Source of the DNA: Chimonanthus salicifolius
Lineage: Eukaryota; Streptophyta; Magnoliopsida; Laurales; Calycanthaceae
Assembly (NCBI GenBank): GCA_013350335.1
Contig: CM023542.1
Location: 3,588,025 to 3,652,024, forward strand
Direction of reading: 5' to 3'
DNA length: 64,000 bases
Position numbers and translations under genes: made by a program. This document shows, piece after piece, positions 24,201-34,861 of this stretch (positions are counted from its first letter, which is position 1; every line of letters begins with the position of its first letter). The notes below the pieces were generated by a model, which was given only the letters and a program-made list of their open reading frames with translations, was not told the DNA's origin and searched no databases.

Positions 24201-27200
24201 TCGATCCGTCTTAGCCTGTGCTATGATCGTTTGGCTCTTCTGTTGTCGACGGTCAAAGAGCCCTCTCATATGATTTGAGTGTCGTGCCTTGCCATCGCCA
24301 GATCCCAGACATGGCAACATCTCCTACCGCTTCTATCCGTGCATCACTGTCGGGTTCCTATGCACCCTCCTGCTGCCAGTTACTTCGGCGACACGCACCT
24401 CCACCGCGACATCTGCTCCACCCCAGCTTCCAATTGTGTTGCCTACCCGATTGTTATTGTTACTCTCAACCTCGGTCGTGCGCCTCCTATCCAGCCAAAC
24501 AGACTCACCGCCTCCTATCTGAGTTTCTTGCCACCGGGATAATCTCCAACAGATTCATCGTCCTGTCTGATCCAACCAAACAGACCCTTGTTCATGTGCC
24601 AATGTTCCACACCTGCTTTGTTGATCTGCCCTTCAACAGCTCTGACCCCAGCCTCCTTCCTGACATCGAGCACGCCTGTTTCCTCCCCCGCCCATTCGCT
24701 GCCATGTCTCTCCAGTCTCCTGACTTCGATGGGATCTTTCCCTATGGCTGCCATGCTGGGGGATCTAACCTGCTGTTTGGGTGTCTCTCCGATTCATTCC
24801 GTCACCGGCCTACCTAGTCTTCGGCTTTTCCGAGGACCTGTGCTCATTTCAGTCTTAGCTCCTCGGCATTTGCAACTTCTGCTCCCTCCGTGTGACAACG
24901 ACTCCTGACTCACTGGATGCTAGCAAATTCTATTTTATTTTTATTTTTCTTATCCAGTGTACGTTTTTACTTTATTTTCCTGACATGAGCCATATTCAGT
25001 GTACTAATTGTAGGCCTATAGTTGTTCTCTTTCTTGTACTTGCACCTATGGTGCTATTAATATCATAACCATTAAAAAAACACATAAAACTAGAAAACAA
25101 TACCTTAAACATTGGAAGTGATAAGATTTCCTCCGGAGGCAACTTCCCGTTCTCTATTTCTTGTGGTGTTGCATAAGGTTTTAATTCTAAAACATCTTTA
25201 GCTGGCTCATTGGATTCTTTGGCACTCCTGTCATCATCTGGAACTCCACTTTGTCTTGGCTTTGGGGCAATTTTGATCTAAAATCAATCAAGAACCACAA
25301 ACCAAAGAATAAATTATGAGGATAGCAAGATGCAACTCAATACAGCCAACCAGATTGTCATTGAGGTTACAACCTGCATAATAGGATTTTTCTTTTTTAT
25401 CAAAGGCATCTCCTTGGGAACCAAGGTCACAGGTTTTACTCCAACAGCTTCATGTGCCACACCCTTATCAAATGCAGGACCTACAATAGCCTCCCTCTTT
25501 GCACGCTTTCGACTTGGCATGCCAGAGTGACCCTTCTCATCAGCATCACCCTGGAAAACATCAAAATTTAACCATTTTAAACTAAAGCAGCTACCAGCAA
25601 CCAAGAAAATTATCACCACTAGAAAATGTGTTCATAGACCTCGATAAATTAAGCAAGAGAATACCTCTTCTGAAGACTCTAGTTCAGACTCATCACTTGA
25701 TAGATCTGCCAAATGAGGCTGCACCACAGATGGAGGTGGTCGTGGAGGTGGTGGGGGTTGAGCAGGCACTGTAGGTGGTAAAGGTGGAGTGGGCAAAGCC
25801 ATACGGAATGGAGCCGGAAGGTTCATTTTGTTCATTAAATGCAAAACCTGTAAATAAGATGAATACCAAATCAAGAAACAAGTATCCAAAGAAAGAAACA
25901 TTAAAATTTATTCTCGAAAGTGGGGAAAATGATTACTGCAGAACCTGTGTATAGAAACGAGGCACAGCAATGAGCGCATTCACAATATTGGTCAAGATAT
26001 TTCCATCTGGAGGAGGATATGCATACCTATAAAATGAGAAGGATGGTTAGCCTTGCATCAAAATTTTAGTCATAAAATTTTAGCCATGTATGTATTCAAA
26101 ATGCCTAAAGTGGCTGTGTGAGGAAAAAACTAATTTACTTTCAAGCCAATTAGACACAATCGAAGTAACAAATTATGAAATTCCATAGGAAAAGAAAATA
26201 CTGATCAATAATCACATAGCATGGAACTATATGAGACTTGCCTCATAAATCTAACTGTTCAGAATCAGACGCATGTATTATACTTCTATTTTTCTATGTT
26301 TTTCACTCATTGCTGGGCCAGTGTCAACACTGTGGCCATAAATAAGAAGGGGTTGCCTGACTATATCATTTTAGTTGGCAATTCTATCTGTTTTGCAATC
26401 TACTTGTCACTTCAATACATTTTTTTTGTCTATTGAAAAGTGTGGGAACTATATCCAAGGGGACCAGGATTTTGTAGAATATAATTATATACGGAACTAA
26501 GAGCCTTGAATAAAGATGGCATACTCGAGATGTGGAGGAAATGGGTAATCCACCCCAAGTCTTGGAGCAATGGGCTCACCAACGGGTTCTGAACTGGGAA
26601 TGTGTCCTTTAGCAAGATTTCCAACTATAGGAGCCTCCTTCAACATTGATGCAGGTGTACCAGTTGAGTCTTTCACAGATTGTCCTTCGTTCTTATAATT
26701 TGATGTTGCTTTACGCGCTATTTCAACTGATAACACTTTCCCAAGAAATCTCAACCTGAAACAACAGGAGAAAATGCAAAGTAAAGGGCCAGACATAGTA
26801 AGAATATGATCTGTGTTGATATACTTTACACTAGAAAATTAAGGCTAACAAAGAATACAAAGAGTACACATCCCAAGAAAGACTTGTAAAAGTTTACTGC
26901 TGATCTTAGTCGTGCAGAACATCAAGAAGAGAAATGAACAAAGGACTCAACTAAAAATTGGTAAGTCTCAAAAAATAAATAAGCAACTGAATAATAAAAC
27001 AAAAGAAAACTGAATAGTTGCAGCTATAAACACTACAGGCAACCACCTGTTTAGTTGAGATTGTGCTTGAGAAGCTAAAGCCTCATCCTTGAAATCCATA
27101 AAGGCACAATTTCTCATCCTGTAAATGAACAAGAAAGATTATCAAAGGACCACCTAAACAAGAATATGGTAGTACCCATATTATGACACTCGAACACAAT

Positions 27201-29110
27201 GGCCATGACCCAGGATCTTGAGGTCATACCTGGCATCAGTAATTGAGTAAACTCATGAAGGATTTAGCTTGTGGTAGGAAGCAAAAATATCCACATTTTA
27301 AAAGATACTAGTTACAAAACATGCTCCACCAGTGGTATTTAAAAAGATGGCTCGAAATATTATTGCTTGTAATTAAAATTCAAATTAGGATGATACTTCA
27401 AAGAAGTGCACTAAATTGGATAAGCTTAAATGATAATTCTAGCTCTTTACATGAAATTATTGTGTTTGAAATTGCAATTACAAAATCCATGCATAATTAT
27501 AAACCACCACCTAGGCAACAAATAGTGGTTGACATATTAAAAGTATCAGTCATATTGATCAATATTTTTGAAATATCAGCCAATATATGCAATATTGCCC
27601 TACTAATTTCCAAATAGTATTAATCAATATTTCAGATATTGGCAAATATTTCTTTTTTCTGAGAATTGCATACATGTATTTGACATGGATTTTGTAATTG
27701 TTATTTCAAAACATAATAATGCTAGCTAAAATAGTCATAATGAATGATGATCTCATGCCCCAGTTAGTGCCAATATCCATAAACAGTTATTAGTATATAA
27801 CTACCTCTAAAACCATTGTGGATCTTGGGTCGTGATTCAGGTTGGGTAATGGTTAAACCATGCGTTGGGTCATAGGCCTTAAAATCAACAAGTTGTGAAA
27901 ATTGTTTTTCAATCCCTTTTCCTAGGAATTCATTTTTCATAATTCTTATAGGAAAATGACAAAGATGTAGGAATCATTTTCCATGAAAAGATTCACAAGA
28001 AACACTTGAAAACAATTTCAATGAGAAAAATTTCCTTTCTATGAAAATATTTTGCACCAACATGTTCATAAAAAAATATAGAAGCTGAAACTCCAAATCG
28101 TAGAGATGCATGCCCTTTGAGATGACTCCCACTCTTGAGTCTTTCTACACACTTGAATAAACGTATGTGTCTTTATCTAACCAGATGTGACGAGCCTCTC
28201 TAAAAGTCAGTTAATACTTATACCAATATCAGATTCTTTAAAAAGAAGAAGAAGAAAAAACGAAACAAAGAATACTAAAAGAAAAGTTTAACACTTTAAC
28301 TTCTCTCTCCTCTCATTCTAAATTAGCAAAGATAGAGAAGAAATACAGCTCTCAGCTCTCCCCTTCCTTTCCATGGTAATGGATTTCAAGTTCTTTGACA
28401 TCTAAAAATTCATATTCGTCATCCATCTCCCCTCCCATCTGTGTTTTTCCGTTGTCAATACCCACATACAGAATCCAAATTGGCAAAATGCTATGTTTCT
28501 TCAATCTAGAAGACAAACAGTAATTACTTAAAACAAGTATATTGATTCTTCCAAATAGATTACAAATTACAAACAAGAACGCAGCATGCCCAAATCGAAT
28601 ATTCAGCATTTGAGTTGAATTAATCAAAGCACGTATGGGAAGCTCAAAGAAAGGGCAATTGGCACTTGAAAATGGATTACAGAGGCATTTGAAAAGATCC
28701 ACATCCCAAGATCGATGTCAATGAAAAGGAATTTTTTAATAGAACGGTAAAACCCATTTCTGTATTTAGTAAAAGAAATGATTAATTTCCATTCCAAGAA
28801 AGCACTTCCCTTCCATGCATGCAAACGGAGCCTAAAGAAATTCAAAGGGGTAAGATGTAGCCAGCGAGTACCTTCCACCGGCGCAGGGGCGAACAGAAGA
28901 AGCACCGTAGTGAGAGAAGAGGCGAGTGAGAACTTCGAGAGGAATAGCTTCGGGGAGATGCCGAACCAATAGAGTTGCACCTGCTGCCGCGGGTTTTTCT
29001 TCCTCATGGGCTTTCGGATTCGGACCTTCCGCACCCAAATACCCGAACAGCTGCTGCTGCTGCGACTGGGGATGGAGATGGAGATGGGAATGCGACGGAA
29101 AAGAGGCCAT
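21286..29110 (-). CDS. U11/U12-65K: U11/U12 small nuclear ribonucleoprotein 65 kDa protein
   Basis: Subunit of the minor (U12-type) spliceosome that bridges U11 and U12 snRNPs and binds the U12 snRNA 3' stem-loop; nuclear. Eleven exons: 29110-28872, 27118-27047, 26755-26525, 26026-25945, 25847-25665, 25550-25374, 25277-25104, 22835-22748, 22641-22583, 22233-22168, 21369-21286. The joined frame is 1455 nt (484 residues) with no stop or shift. RRM1 starts about residue 45 (TLLVRHLPEAIP, LFSHYGASSVRP, then NCAFMDF). A middle region has a polyproline run and an acidic block (DLSSDESELESSEE), then a basic KKKNP stretch. RRM2 starts about residue 394 (TILYIKNLAKDV, YFIFGSLFGSVEAVR, GQAFLTFPS, FKGKPMIIQFGRN). 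All introns are GT-AG and none begins with the U12-type RTATCCTT. Intron 7 (22836-25103) holds retroposon insertions. The N-terminal His/Gln-rich 40 residues are lineage-variable. Confidence 0.94.
23322..23495 (-). mobile_element. 5'-truncated LINE tail in intron 7 of the 65K gene
   Basis: On the minus strand this ends with attaataaaattaccatt, then accatttcaaaag, like the other LINE ends here. It contains the hairpin GCACT-TCT-AGTGC (23363-23375), about 35 bases before the tail. No target duplication was identified. Confidence 0.6.
23970..25077 (+). mobile_element. 1.1-kb LINE-related retroposon, 14-bp TSD, in intron 7 of the 65K gene
   Basis: Target duplication aaacacataaaact at 23956-23969 and 25078-25091, both copies identical, with an A-run just before the second. 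The 3' 100 bases (tgcacctatggtgctatta ... ataaccatt plus A) match the LINE tail at 53126-53228. The body is strikingly GC-rich against its surroundings and has open frames of 122 and 180 codons, rich in Pro, Ser and Cys, that I do not recognise. It lacks reverse transcriptase, so it is a non-autonomous or internally deleted copy. It lies antisense to the host gene. Confidence 0.82.
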
Positions 29111-30075
29111 GGGGCAGACAGACGAGGAAAATCCCCGTTACCGCAGGTTATGGTTCCAAATATTAGAATCGGGGATTGTACCGGAAATCGGACGATATTT
29201 TAATGACCCGATTTAAATCGGTGTAAATTTTTAAGAAAATTAATAAAATATGTTTAAAAAAATGAAATATTTAAAACTATAGATTGCAAACTTTTTTTAA
29301 TCTCATTAAAGATATGGGAAATACACTCTCTTATAAGCCAAGTATACGGCACATCACTTAATAATCTTCAACAAAATATTGTGTTTACAAAATTTATTAT
29401 TTTGATTTCTAATCATTTTAATATATATTTTGATCTAAAAAATAGAATGGAAAATAAAAATTAATAATTACTAACAAGCATTAACTAAAGAAGTTAGAGA
29501 TTAACAAGTGAAATACTAAATTTATATAGATATATATTTATATTGAAAAAACTAGAGTTTAGAGTCTTATATACTCGATAGAAATTTATCTTCTTCATTG
29601 CCTTTTCTTCTACGCAGTGTGGAATTCTGCGTTTGATAAGTTTAGAGTGCTTTTGGTTATGTCTTCTATAGTGGTTGATTAATTTTATACTTGGGTCATT
29701 GGACCGATCTCTCCAAAATATTCCTCTTTATAACGCTTGGCTTGCTTTGTCATAATTTAAAGTTTATAGAGAAAATGTAACAAATGAATTTTTAAAATTG
29801 TGCTGAATCACTTGAAAGCAGTTCCTACTCGAGTCTTTGACAAGTGTACTTCTGGTGGAATTAAAAAATGTCTATGTGAATCATATATTGCGTGCTTAAA
29901 TAATTGGTTGAATTAACTTAGTTTTTTTTTATTGTTGTTTTGAGTTGTGTGGCTTTCTATGTGGATGATCCAAAACCAATGATGTAAAGAAACAGGTAAG
30001 TAGGGCGTCAGTGAATTAGGCAAGCCAATCCAGTAGTGACCATAGATAGAAGAGCCAACAAAGGACATTTGATCT
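29111..30075. other. Upstream region of the 65K gene
   Basis: AT-rich, no gene recognised. The first few hundred bases should contain the minus-strand promoter of U11/U12-65K; no clear TATA box at an appropriate distance was seen. Confidence 0.4.
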
Positions 30076-30080
30076 CAAAG

Positions 30081-30811
30081 TGTAAACTTAGACAAAATAG
30101 TGTTCTCTCTCTTAAATGAGGAGAGACCCAATGTATATTTCATTTATAAAGAAAATGATACAGGAAATAGAAATGAAAAGAGTTTAATTACAATAATAAA
30201 ATCACACAATCAGTGGCACTGAGTGAGGAAAATTAGCTCTAATACTCCTCCTCAAGGTGGAGCGTGTATGTGAATAACGCCCAGCTTGCGGATCAAAGCA
30301 TGAAAAGAATCTCTGGCCAATGGTTTAGTGAAGACATCAGCAAGTTGATGAGAAGAAGGGATGTGGCGAGGAACAATGAGGCCTGACTGGAGCTTCTCTC
30401 GAACAAAATGACAATCAAGCTCAATATGTTTTGTCCGTTCATGCAAAACAGGATTGTTGGCAATGTATAACGCGGCTTGATTGTCACAAAATAATGTGAT
30501 GGGCGAAGGATGAGCACTACCAAGATCTGTTGAGGCTGAATATCGCGCCATAGCCACTTTGACTTGTGAGCTCCAATGGCTGAAGTACTTGCTCAGTGAT
30601 ACCATAACCCACAGGTCCCAAGATCGAAACTTGACTCTGATACCATGTAAAATTAGACAAAAATATGTGTTCTCTCTCTTAAATGAGGAGAGACCCAATG
30701 TATATTTCATTTATCAAGAAAATAATACAGGAGATAGAAATGGAAAGAGTTTAATTACAATAATAAAATCACACAATCAGTGGCACTAAGTGAGGAAAAT
30801 TAGCTCTAATA
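30081..30811 (-). mobile_element. Miniature copia-derived LTR element, 731 bp
   Basis: Two LTRs of about 165 bp (30081-30244 and 30646-30811) agree closely (ttctctctcttaaatgagga, tcagtggcact, ttagctctaata). TSD caaag at 30076-30080 and 30812-30816. On the minus strand the upstream LTR is followed directly by tggtatcagagtcaag, the initiator-Met tRNA primer-binding type. The interior ends with the last part of a Ty1/copia RNase H frame, then the purine tract aggaggag before the other LTR. About 95% of a normal copia interior is missing. The LTR starts TA rather than TG on the coding strand. Confidence 0.88.
30252..30590 (-). pseudogene. Ty1/copia RNase H C-terminal remnant
   Basis: The minus frame reads FCDNQAALYIANNPV, HERTKHIELDCHFVREKLQ, then HQLADVFTKPLARDSF, followed by a short tail and stop. 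These are the diagnostic last motifs of plant copia polyproteins (CDNQxA, HxRTKHI, ADxxTK). The integrase, reverse transcriptase and the N-terminal half of RNase H are absent. It lies between the two short LTRs of the 731-bp element. Confidence 0.9.
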
Positions 30812-30931
30812 CAAAGAAATCAAGCCATAACCACCACTACCTATGGAAGAAAAGCCTGAAGAGCAACGAACTGAAGTGGGTTCCCCTTGGGCAATGCTAT
30901 CAGTATGATAATTTGGGCAATGGATTCTAAG

Positions 30932-31067
30932 TAGGGCCGGCCCTGAGATCTCCTAAAATCTCAGGGGCCCTAGGGATGAGATTTTAGGAGCCATTTGTGA
31001 CAGGTATATTAAAGGAGTTTATGTGTATGGAGGCCCTTTCTATCTAAGGCCCTAAGCCGTGGCCCTG
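30932..31067. mobile_element. hAT-type MITE, 136 bp
   Basis: Flanks ATTCTAAG (30924-30931) and ATTCCAAG (31068-31075) differ at one base. The left end is TAGGGCCGGCCCTGAG; the right end, reverse-complemented, is CAGGGCCACGGCTTAG. It shares its left 40 bases with the element at 16341 and the GGGGCCCTAGG motif with the one at 8977. Confidence 0.83.
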
Positions 31068-31448
31068 ATTCCAAGTACATAAACGAAAATAAGCTTTTAG
31101 AAATCAAAAGGATAGACCACACTCAAGTTAACAGACCAGATGTGTTTCTGTCTGCAGTAAAACAATTTGGTTTCCATAGATGAGCAATCCTATGTGGGTA
31201 ACAAGTTTGAAATACCTATAAGATCACAGGATTGTAGTAAAGAGAGGGAAGAAGAGGCCAATGGAATATAGCCTGTAAAATTGAAGATCAAGAATCCTCC
31301 TCAGATTCTCGCTCAAATCGAATAAACAAGCCCAAAAAAAAGACAAGAAATGGAGGAAAAAGGAACAAGTTAAATTACAACTTTCAGTCAAAGCAATAAA
31401 ATGTACAAGTATTAACGCGAGCAAACTATCCTATTCAAATTTGAGCCT

Positions 31449-31718
31449 TAACAGCAGCACACCATCCAATTCAAATTTGAACTCTTCAAATTTAAATTCT
31501 ATTTTATCCTAATTCTTTTGTGTTGATCCTCAAAGAGGTTGTACAAATTTGAACTCTTCAAATTTAAATTCTATTTTATCTTCATCCTTTTGCGTTGATC
31601 TTCAAAGAGGTTGTATTATAATCCTATTTATACTCATTAATAATGATAGATGAGTAAGGAGTTTAACGGCAGCACACCATCCAATTCAAATTTGAATTGG
31701 ATGGTGTACTGCCGTTAA
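31449..31718. mobile_element. 270-bp MITE-like element with 26-28-bp inverted ends
   Basis: The left end ttaacagcagcacaccatcc recurs inverted at the right end (ggatggtgtactgccgttaa). TTAA flanks both sides, so the target could be TTAA. Near the right end a second direct copy of the terminal sequence abuts the inverted one, making a 56-bp palindrome (31663-31718). The interior holds two copies of a 72-bp direct repeat. No coding capacity. Confidence 0.65.
31472..31615. repeat. Two-copy tandem repeat, 72 bp
   Basis: Copies at 31472-31543 and 31544-31615 begin caaatttgaactcttcaaat and end caaagaggttgta, with about five differences. They lie within the 31449-31718 element. Confidence 0.85.
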
Positions 31719-32874
31719 TAAAAAGTAAACAAATCCAAATGCTTGATACATAAAATAAGAGCAACAAAATCTGCTTCTCTAATTGCTTAGTTTTAAGCCT
31801 TATAGATAAGCATATGTCCTTACCCAACGTATTAGAGGGTCACATACAAATACAAAATTTGTTTCTGGATTAATTCTCACCCAAAAAACCACAAAGGGAT
31901 CCAACCAAAACCAAAGTTAGCATTCAAAACCTTTCTCATAACCTTCCCAAACCTTGGATCAAATTTTGGCCCAAGTCAATTAAAAAAGGCCATGGTTTTG
32001 AACCACTGCAAGTCAAGAAAACCCAACAAGTCTTAGCCCAAGAAACCGGGCCCATCTCATTTTACATTGTTCAAATCATCAAATTTTTGCTAATTGAGCA
32101 ACCATGTCACTCCAAATCAGTCCATATTATGCAGCATCATCATTCCACATCATAATGCATTTCATCATCCAAGCCACCTTCCATGACATCCTACTTGCCC
32201 CATCATTCCCCCTATATCTACATTTTTTTTGGAAGACCAAGGCATCCAAGCGTCCCACCTGTTTAATTCTTGAGGCATGTGTAAACCTCCCAATCCGCAC
32301 ACGCTAAGTATATAATTAAGAGAAGTGAACATTTTTTGTATTGAGAGGGGCTTGATCTCAAGACCTCCCACAAACAAAAGTGGGATTTGACCATCAAGTT
32401 AATCCCTCAGAATTCCCCCTACATATACACTACTCTGATAGCATGTAGAATTTAGGAAAAATGGCATCTCGCTTCTATCATTAAGATCAGTATATGTTGA
32501 TATTAGAGGCCTCACAATGAGGAAAGAATCAATCAATCAATTTACAATCTCGTGATTAGGAAAACTGACAACTAATGGATATACGATTATGAAAAGTCAA
32601 TCAAGGGAAGAATTTCCGTTGATACCCTACATTAACATCACAATGACACTATGCCCTAGGTTCCACATTCCACATCTGATAAGATAGTGGACATATCACA
32701 CAATTCCATCTGCCCTAGATTCTATCCTACAAGAAGTGCATTTATCATTCATAAGTTCGTGCACTTATCACCATCTGCTTAGAATTAAGGCTCTTCGAGC
32801 ATAAAAAAGGGTAGGCTTTCTACTCTTGCAGAGTTGAGCAAAGTTACCTCCATATTCCTCTTCCATTTCTCGGA
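31719..32874. other. Intergenic DNA with a minus-strand SINE-like stretch
   Basis: About 32265-32410 read on the minus strand resembles a tRNA-derived sequence (ttgatggtcaaatcccac ... gagatcaagcccctc). Similar pieces lie near 12425 and 36020. Otherwise nothing recognised. Confidence 0.35.
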
Positions 32875-32982
32875 TGACCTTCATCTGTTTCTAGCGACCG
32901 ATCCCATTCGACTGTTTCTAGCGCACATCTGCAGTTCTTCACTCATTTGTAGCACAATTCTGCACTCATTAGTCCACTTCTT

Positions 32983-33966
32983 TGTTGGTGATGTAGCACG
33001 GGTATCGACTTGAAAATCAGAATCTTGTCCGAATTGGAAATCCGGCCAAGAATAATAGAAATCTAGGAAATTTCTATTTTTATTTATTTACATTGCTTTA
33101 TTTGTAAGATTAGATTTGCTTAGAATTCTATTTCTTTTAGGATACTATTTCTATTTCTTTTAGAATACTATTCCTTTTAGGATACTACTTCTTTTATTTT
33201 CATTTTTTTATTTTTATTGCTATTTTTAGTTTTGGATTTTTATAAAAACCCCTCTCTAGCATTGTAATAGACAGATTATTGATAATGATATTACTTTGAA
33301 ATTTTATCTCCTTCCCCTCTGCTGGTGTGCCCGTCCCTCTCTTCTCCCGACGGTGGATTCCGACTTCTGCTACCTTCTTCTAATTCTATCTTCTTCTTCT
33401 ATTTCTTTAATCTTCTTTCCATTCTCTTTCCCCCTCTCTGTTACCTGATTCAAACCCAGATACATCCCTCATCTTTCATACATAACCGACTTTTCCCTAT
33501 TTCCATTCACCAATGTGGGACCCATTTCCCCTTTTAACCCATTCAGCTCTAATTGTTTTATCTAATTTTCCCAAACCATTTTCCAAACCTATTAGTCCGA
33601 TCCCCACTGCATCAGTTGGAGTGCGAATGAGAGTCTTACATCGATTATGAGGAGGAAAAACTAAGGACTTATATGGACTGGATCACTCCTACCTATCAGA
33701 CTAGTCTTTTGGGCTGTAAGCCCAGTCCCAACAATGATATCAGAGTTAGGTTCCCAAGTCACAGCATGTGGACTCAGAGATCTCCTAGTCGAACTGGGAG
33801 GGCTGACAATGTTCTATCTACAGAAGAGCCTTATTCAAGGGGGGATTCTTGGAGTTCGAACGAGAGTCACACATTGGTTGTGAGGAGGGAAAACTAAAAA
33901 CTTATATGAGACTTAAGTCACTCTACCTATTAAGCTAGTCTTTTAGATTGGAAACCCATCTCAACA
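32983..33966 (+). mobile_element. TRIM-type miniature LTR element, TSD ttctt, carrying a nested solo LTR
   Basis: LTR 1 is 32983-32988 joined to 33620-33733 (120 bp once the nested insertion is removed); LTR 2 is 33847-33966 (120 bp). Both share gagagtc, ttatatg, ctagtctttt and end in caaca. TSD ttctt at 32978-32982 and 33967-33971. After LTR 1 comes tgatatcagag (33735-33745), an initiator-Met primer-binding type. Before LTR 2 is the purine tract aagggggga. The interior is only about 113 bp and non-coding. Confidence 0.85.
32989..33614 (+). mobile_element. Solo LTR, 626 bp, nested in the TRIM, TSD gttgg
   Basis: Begins tgatgtagcacggg and ends cactgcatca (matching TGATG...CATCA tips). It is flanked by gttgg at 32984-32988 and 33615-33619. 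LTR-like layout: ttataaaaacccctctctagc near 33240, followed by a region with polyadenylation character and a CT-rich R/U5. It resembles the LTR at 52664-53062 in tip sequence and layout. Confidence 0.85.
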
Positions 33967-34549
33967 TTCTTTGCACATTTCTACACTCAAAATGTCCACA
34001 TTTTGCACCCAAACCGAACCCATTTTTGCACTTATTTTGCACTTGAAACTGCCACTTTGGCACCAGTGGAAATTGTCCATTCTTGCACCATAAATCCATC
34101 CACTTTTACACCTTAAAGACTGTCCCCTCTTACGCCATAAATCTGTCCATTTTGCACCACAAAACAGTATACTTTCGCACTTCAAAACTGTCTACATTTG
34201 CACCATGTGAAGGACCACTTTTGATACCTTGAAACCTGTCCAGGCTTGCACTAGAAACCAGGCGACCTGAGGCTACAGAAACTAGTCTACGGTTGCACCA
34301 GAAACCAACCCACTTATGTCATGGAACCTATCCATTTTAGACCTTTGAACCAGCCCACTTTAGGTCAAGAACCTGTCCATTTTAGGCCTCCAAATCAGCC
34401 CATTTCCGAAAAAAAAAAAAGGTCCATTTTTGTTCAAAAACCAATCCAGTTTAGGCCCTAAAACGAGCCTATTTCAGGTTCCAAAATCAATCCATTTCAG
34501 GTCCGGGATATTTTCAGCTCAAGACAAGACTATTTCCAGTATTCTAAAT

Positions 34550-34753
34550 CAGGGATCGAAAATTCGGCCGAATCAAGATTTCGGCCAGGCCCACAACTGA
34601 TATTCTTTTTCTTTTTTTTTAAAAAAAAAAAGAGAGAAATAGGCCGATATTTAGCCGAATTATTTTATCTCTGGTATTGGCAGAGATATCACGGTCCTCG
34701 AAAACCTGAGATATCTTGGCCGATGTGCATATCGGCCGAGATTTAGACCTCTT
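34550..34753. mobile_element. CGGCC-family hAT-like MITE, 204 bp
   Basis: Flanks TTCTAAAT (34542-34549) and CTCTAAAT (34754-34761) differ at one base. The left end is cagggatcgaaaattcggcc; the right end, reverse-complemented, is aagaggtctaaatctcggcc. Subterminal motifs include cttggccgatgtgcatatcggccg. Confidence 0.72.
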
Positions 34754-34861
34754 CTCTAAATTAGCCTTGGCTCAAAACAAGTCCACTTCAACACCTCATA
34801 TGAGCCAATTTCACATTTCATTTCAACACCTTGTGTCGTCATTTAGGCCTCACTCAATCTA

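Larger units (their letters stand above)
32875..34860. repeat. Degenerate minisatellite, about 24-bp unit, split by insertions
   Basis: Units follow the pattern cca(t/c)ttttgcacc(n)aaaac(c/t)tgt with lengths of 23-25 bases: for example ccacttttacaccttaaagac, then cccctcttacgccataaatc, then ccattttgcaccacaaaac. The array is interrupted by the miniature LTR element at 32983-33966 and by the hAT-like element at 34550-34753. With those removed it is roughly 800 bp. Later units (34300-34530) favour ccattttaggcctc-type variants. Confidence 0.7.

Noticed and set aside
23905..24273. 122-codon open frame in the 65K intron as a host gene
   Set aside because: It straddles the retroposon boundary at 23969/23970, so it is a chance fusion of intron and insert.
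28624..29034. 136-codon minus frame over exon 1 of U11/U12-65K
   Set aside because: Out-of-frame shadow; the 29110-28872 frame matches the family and splices correctly.
31663..31718. MicroRNA precursor
   Set aside because: The palindrome has almost no loop and its sequence matches the ends of a MITE-like element, so a transposon origin is simpler.
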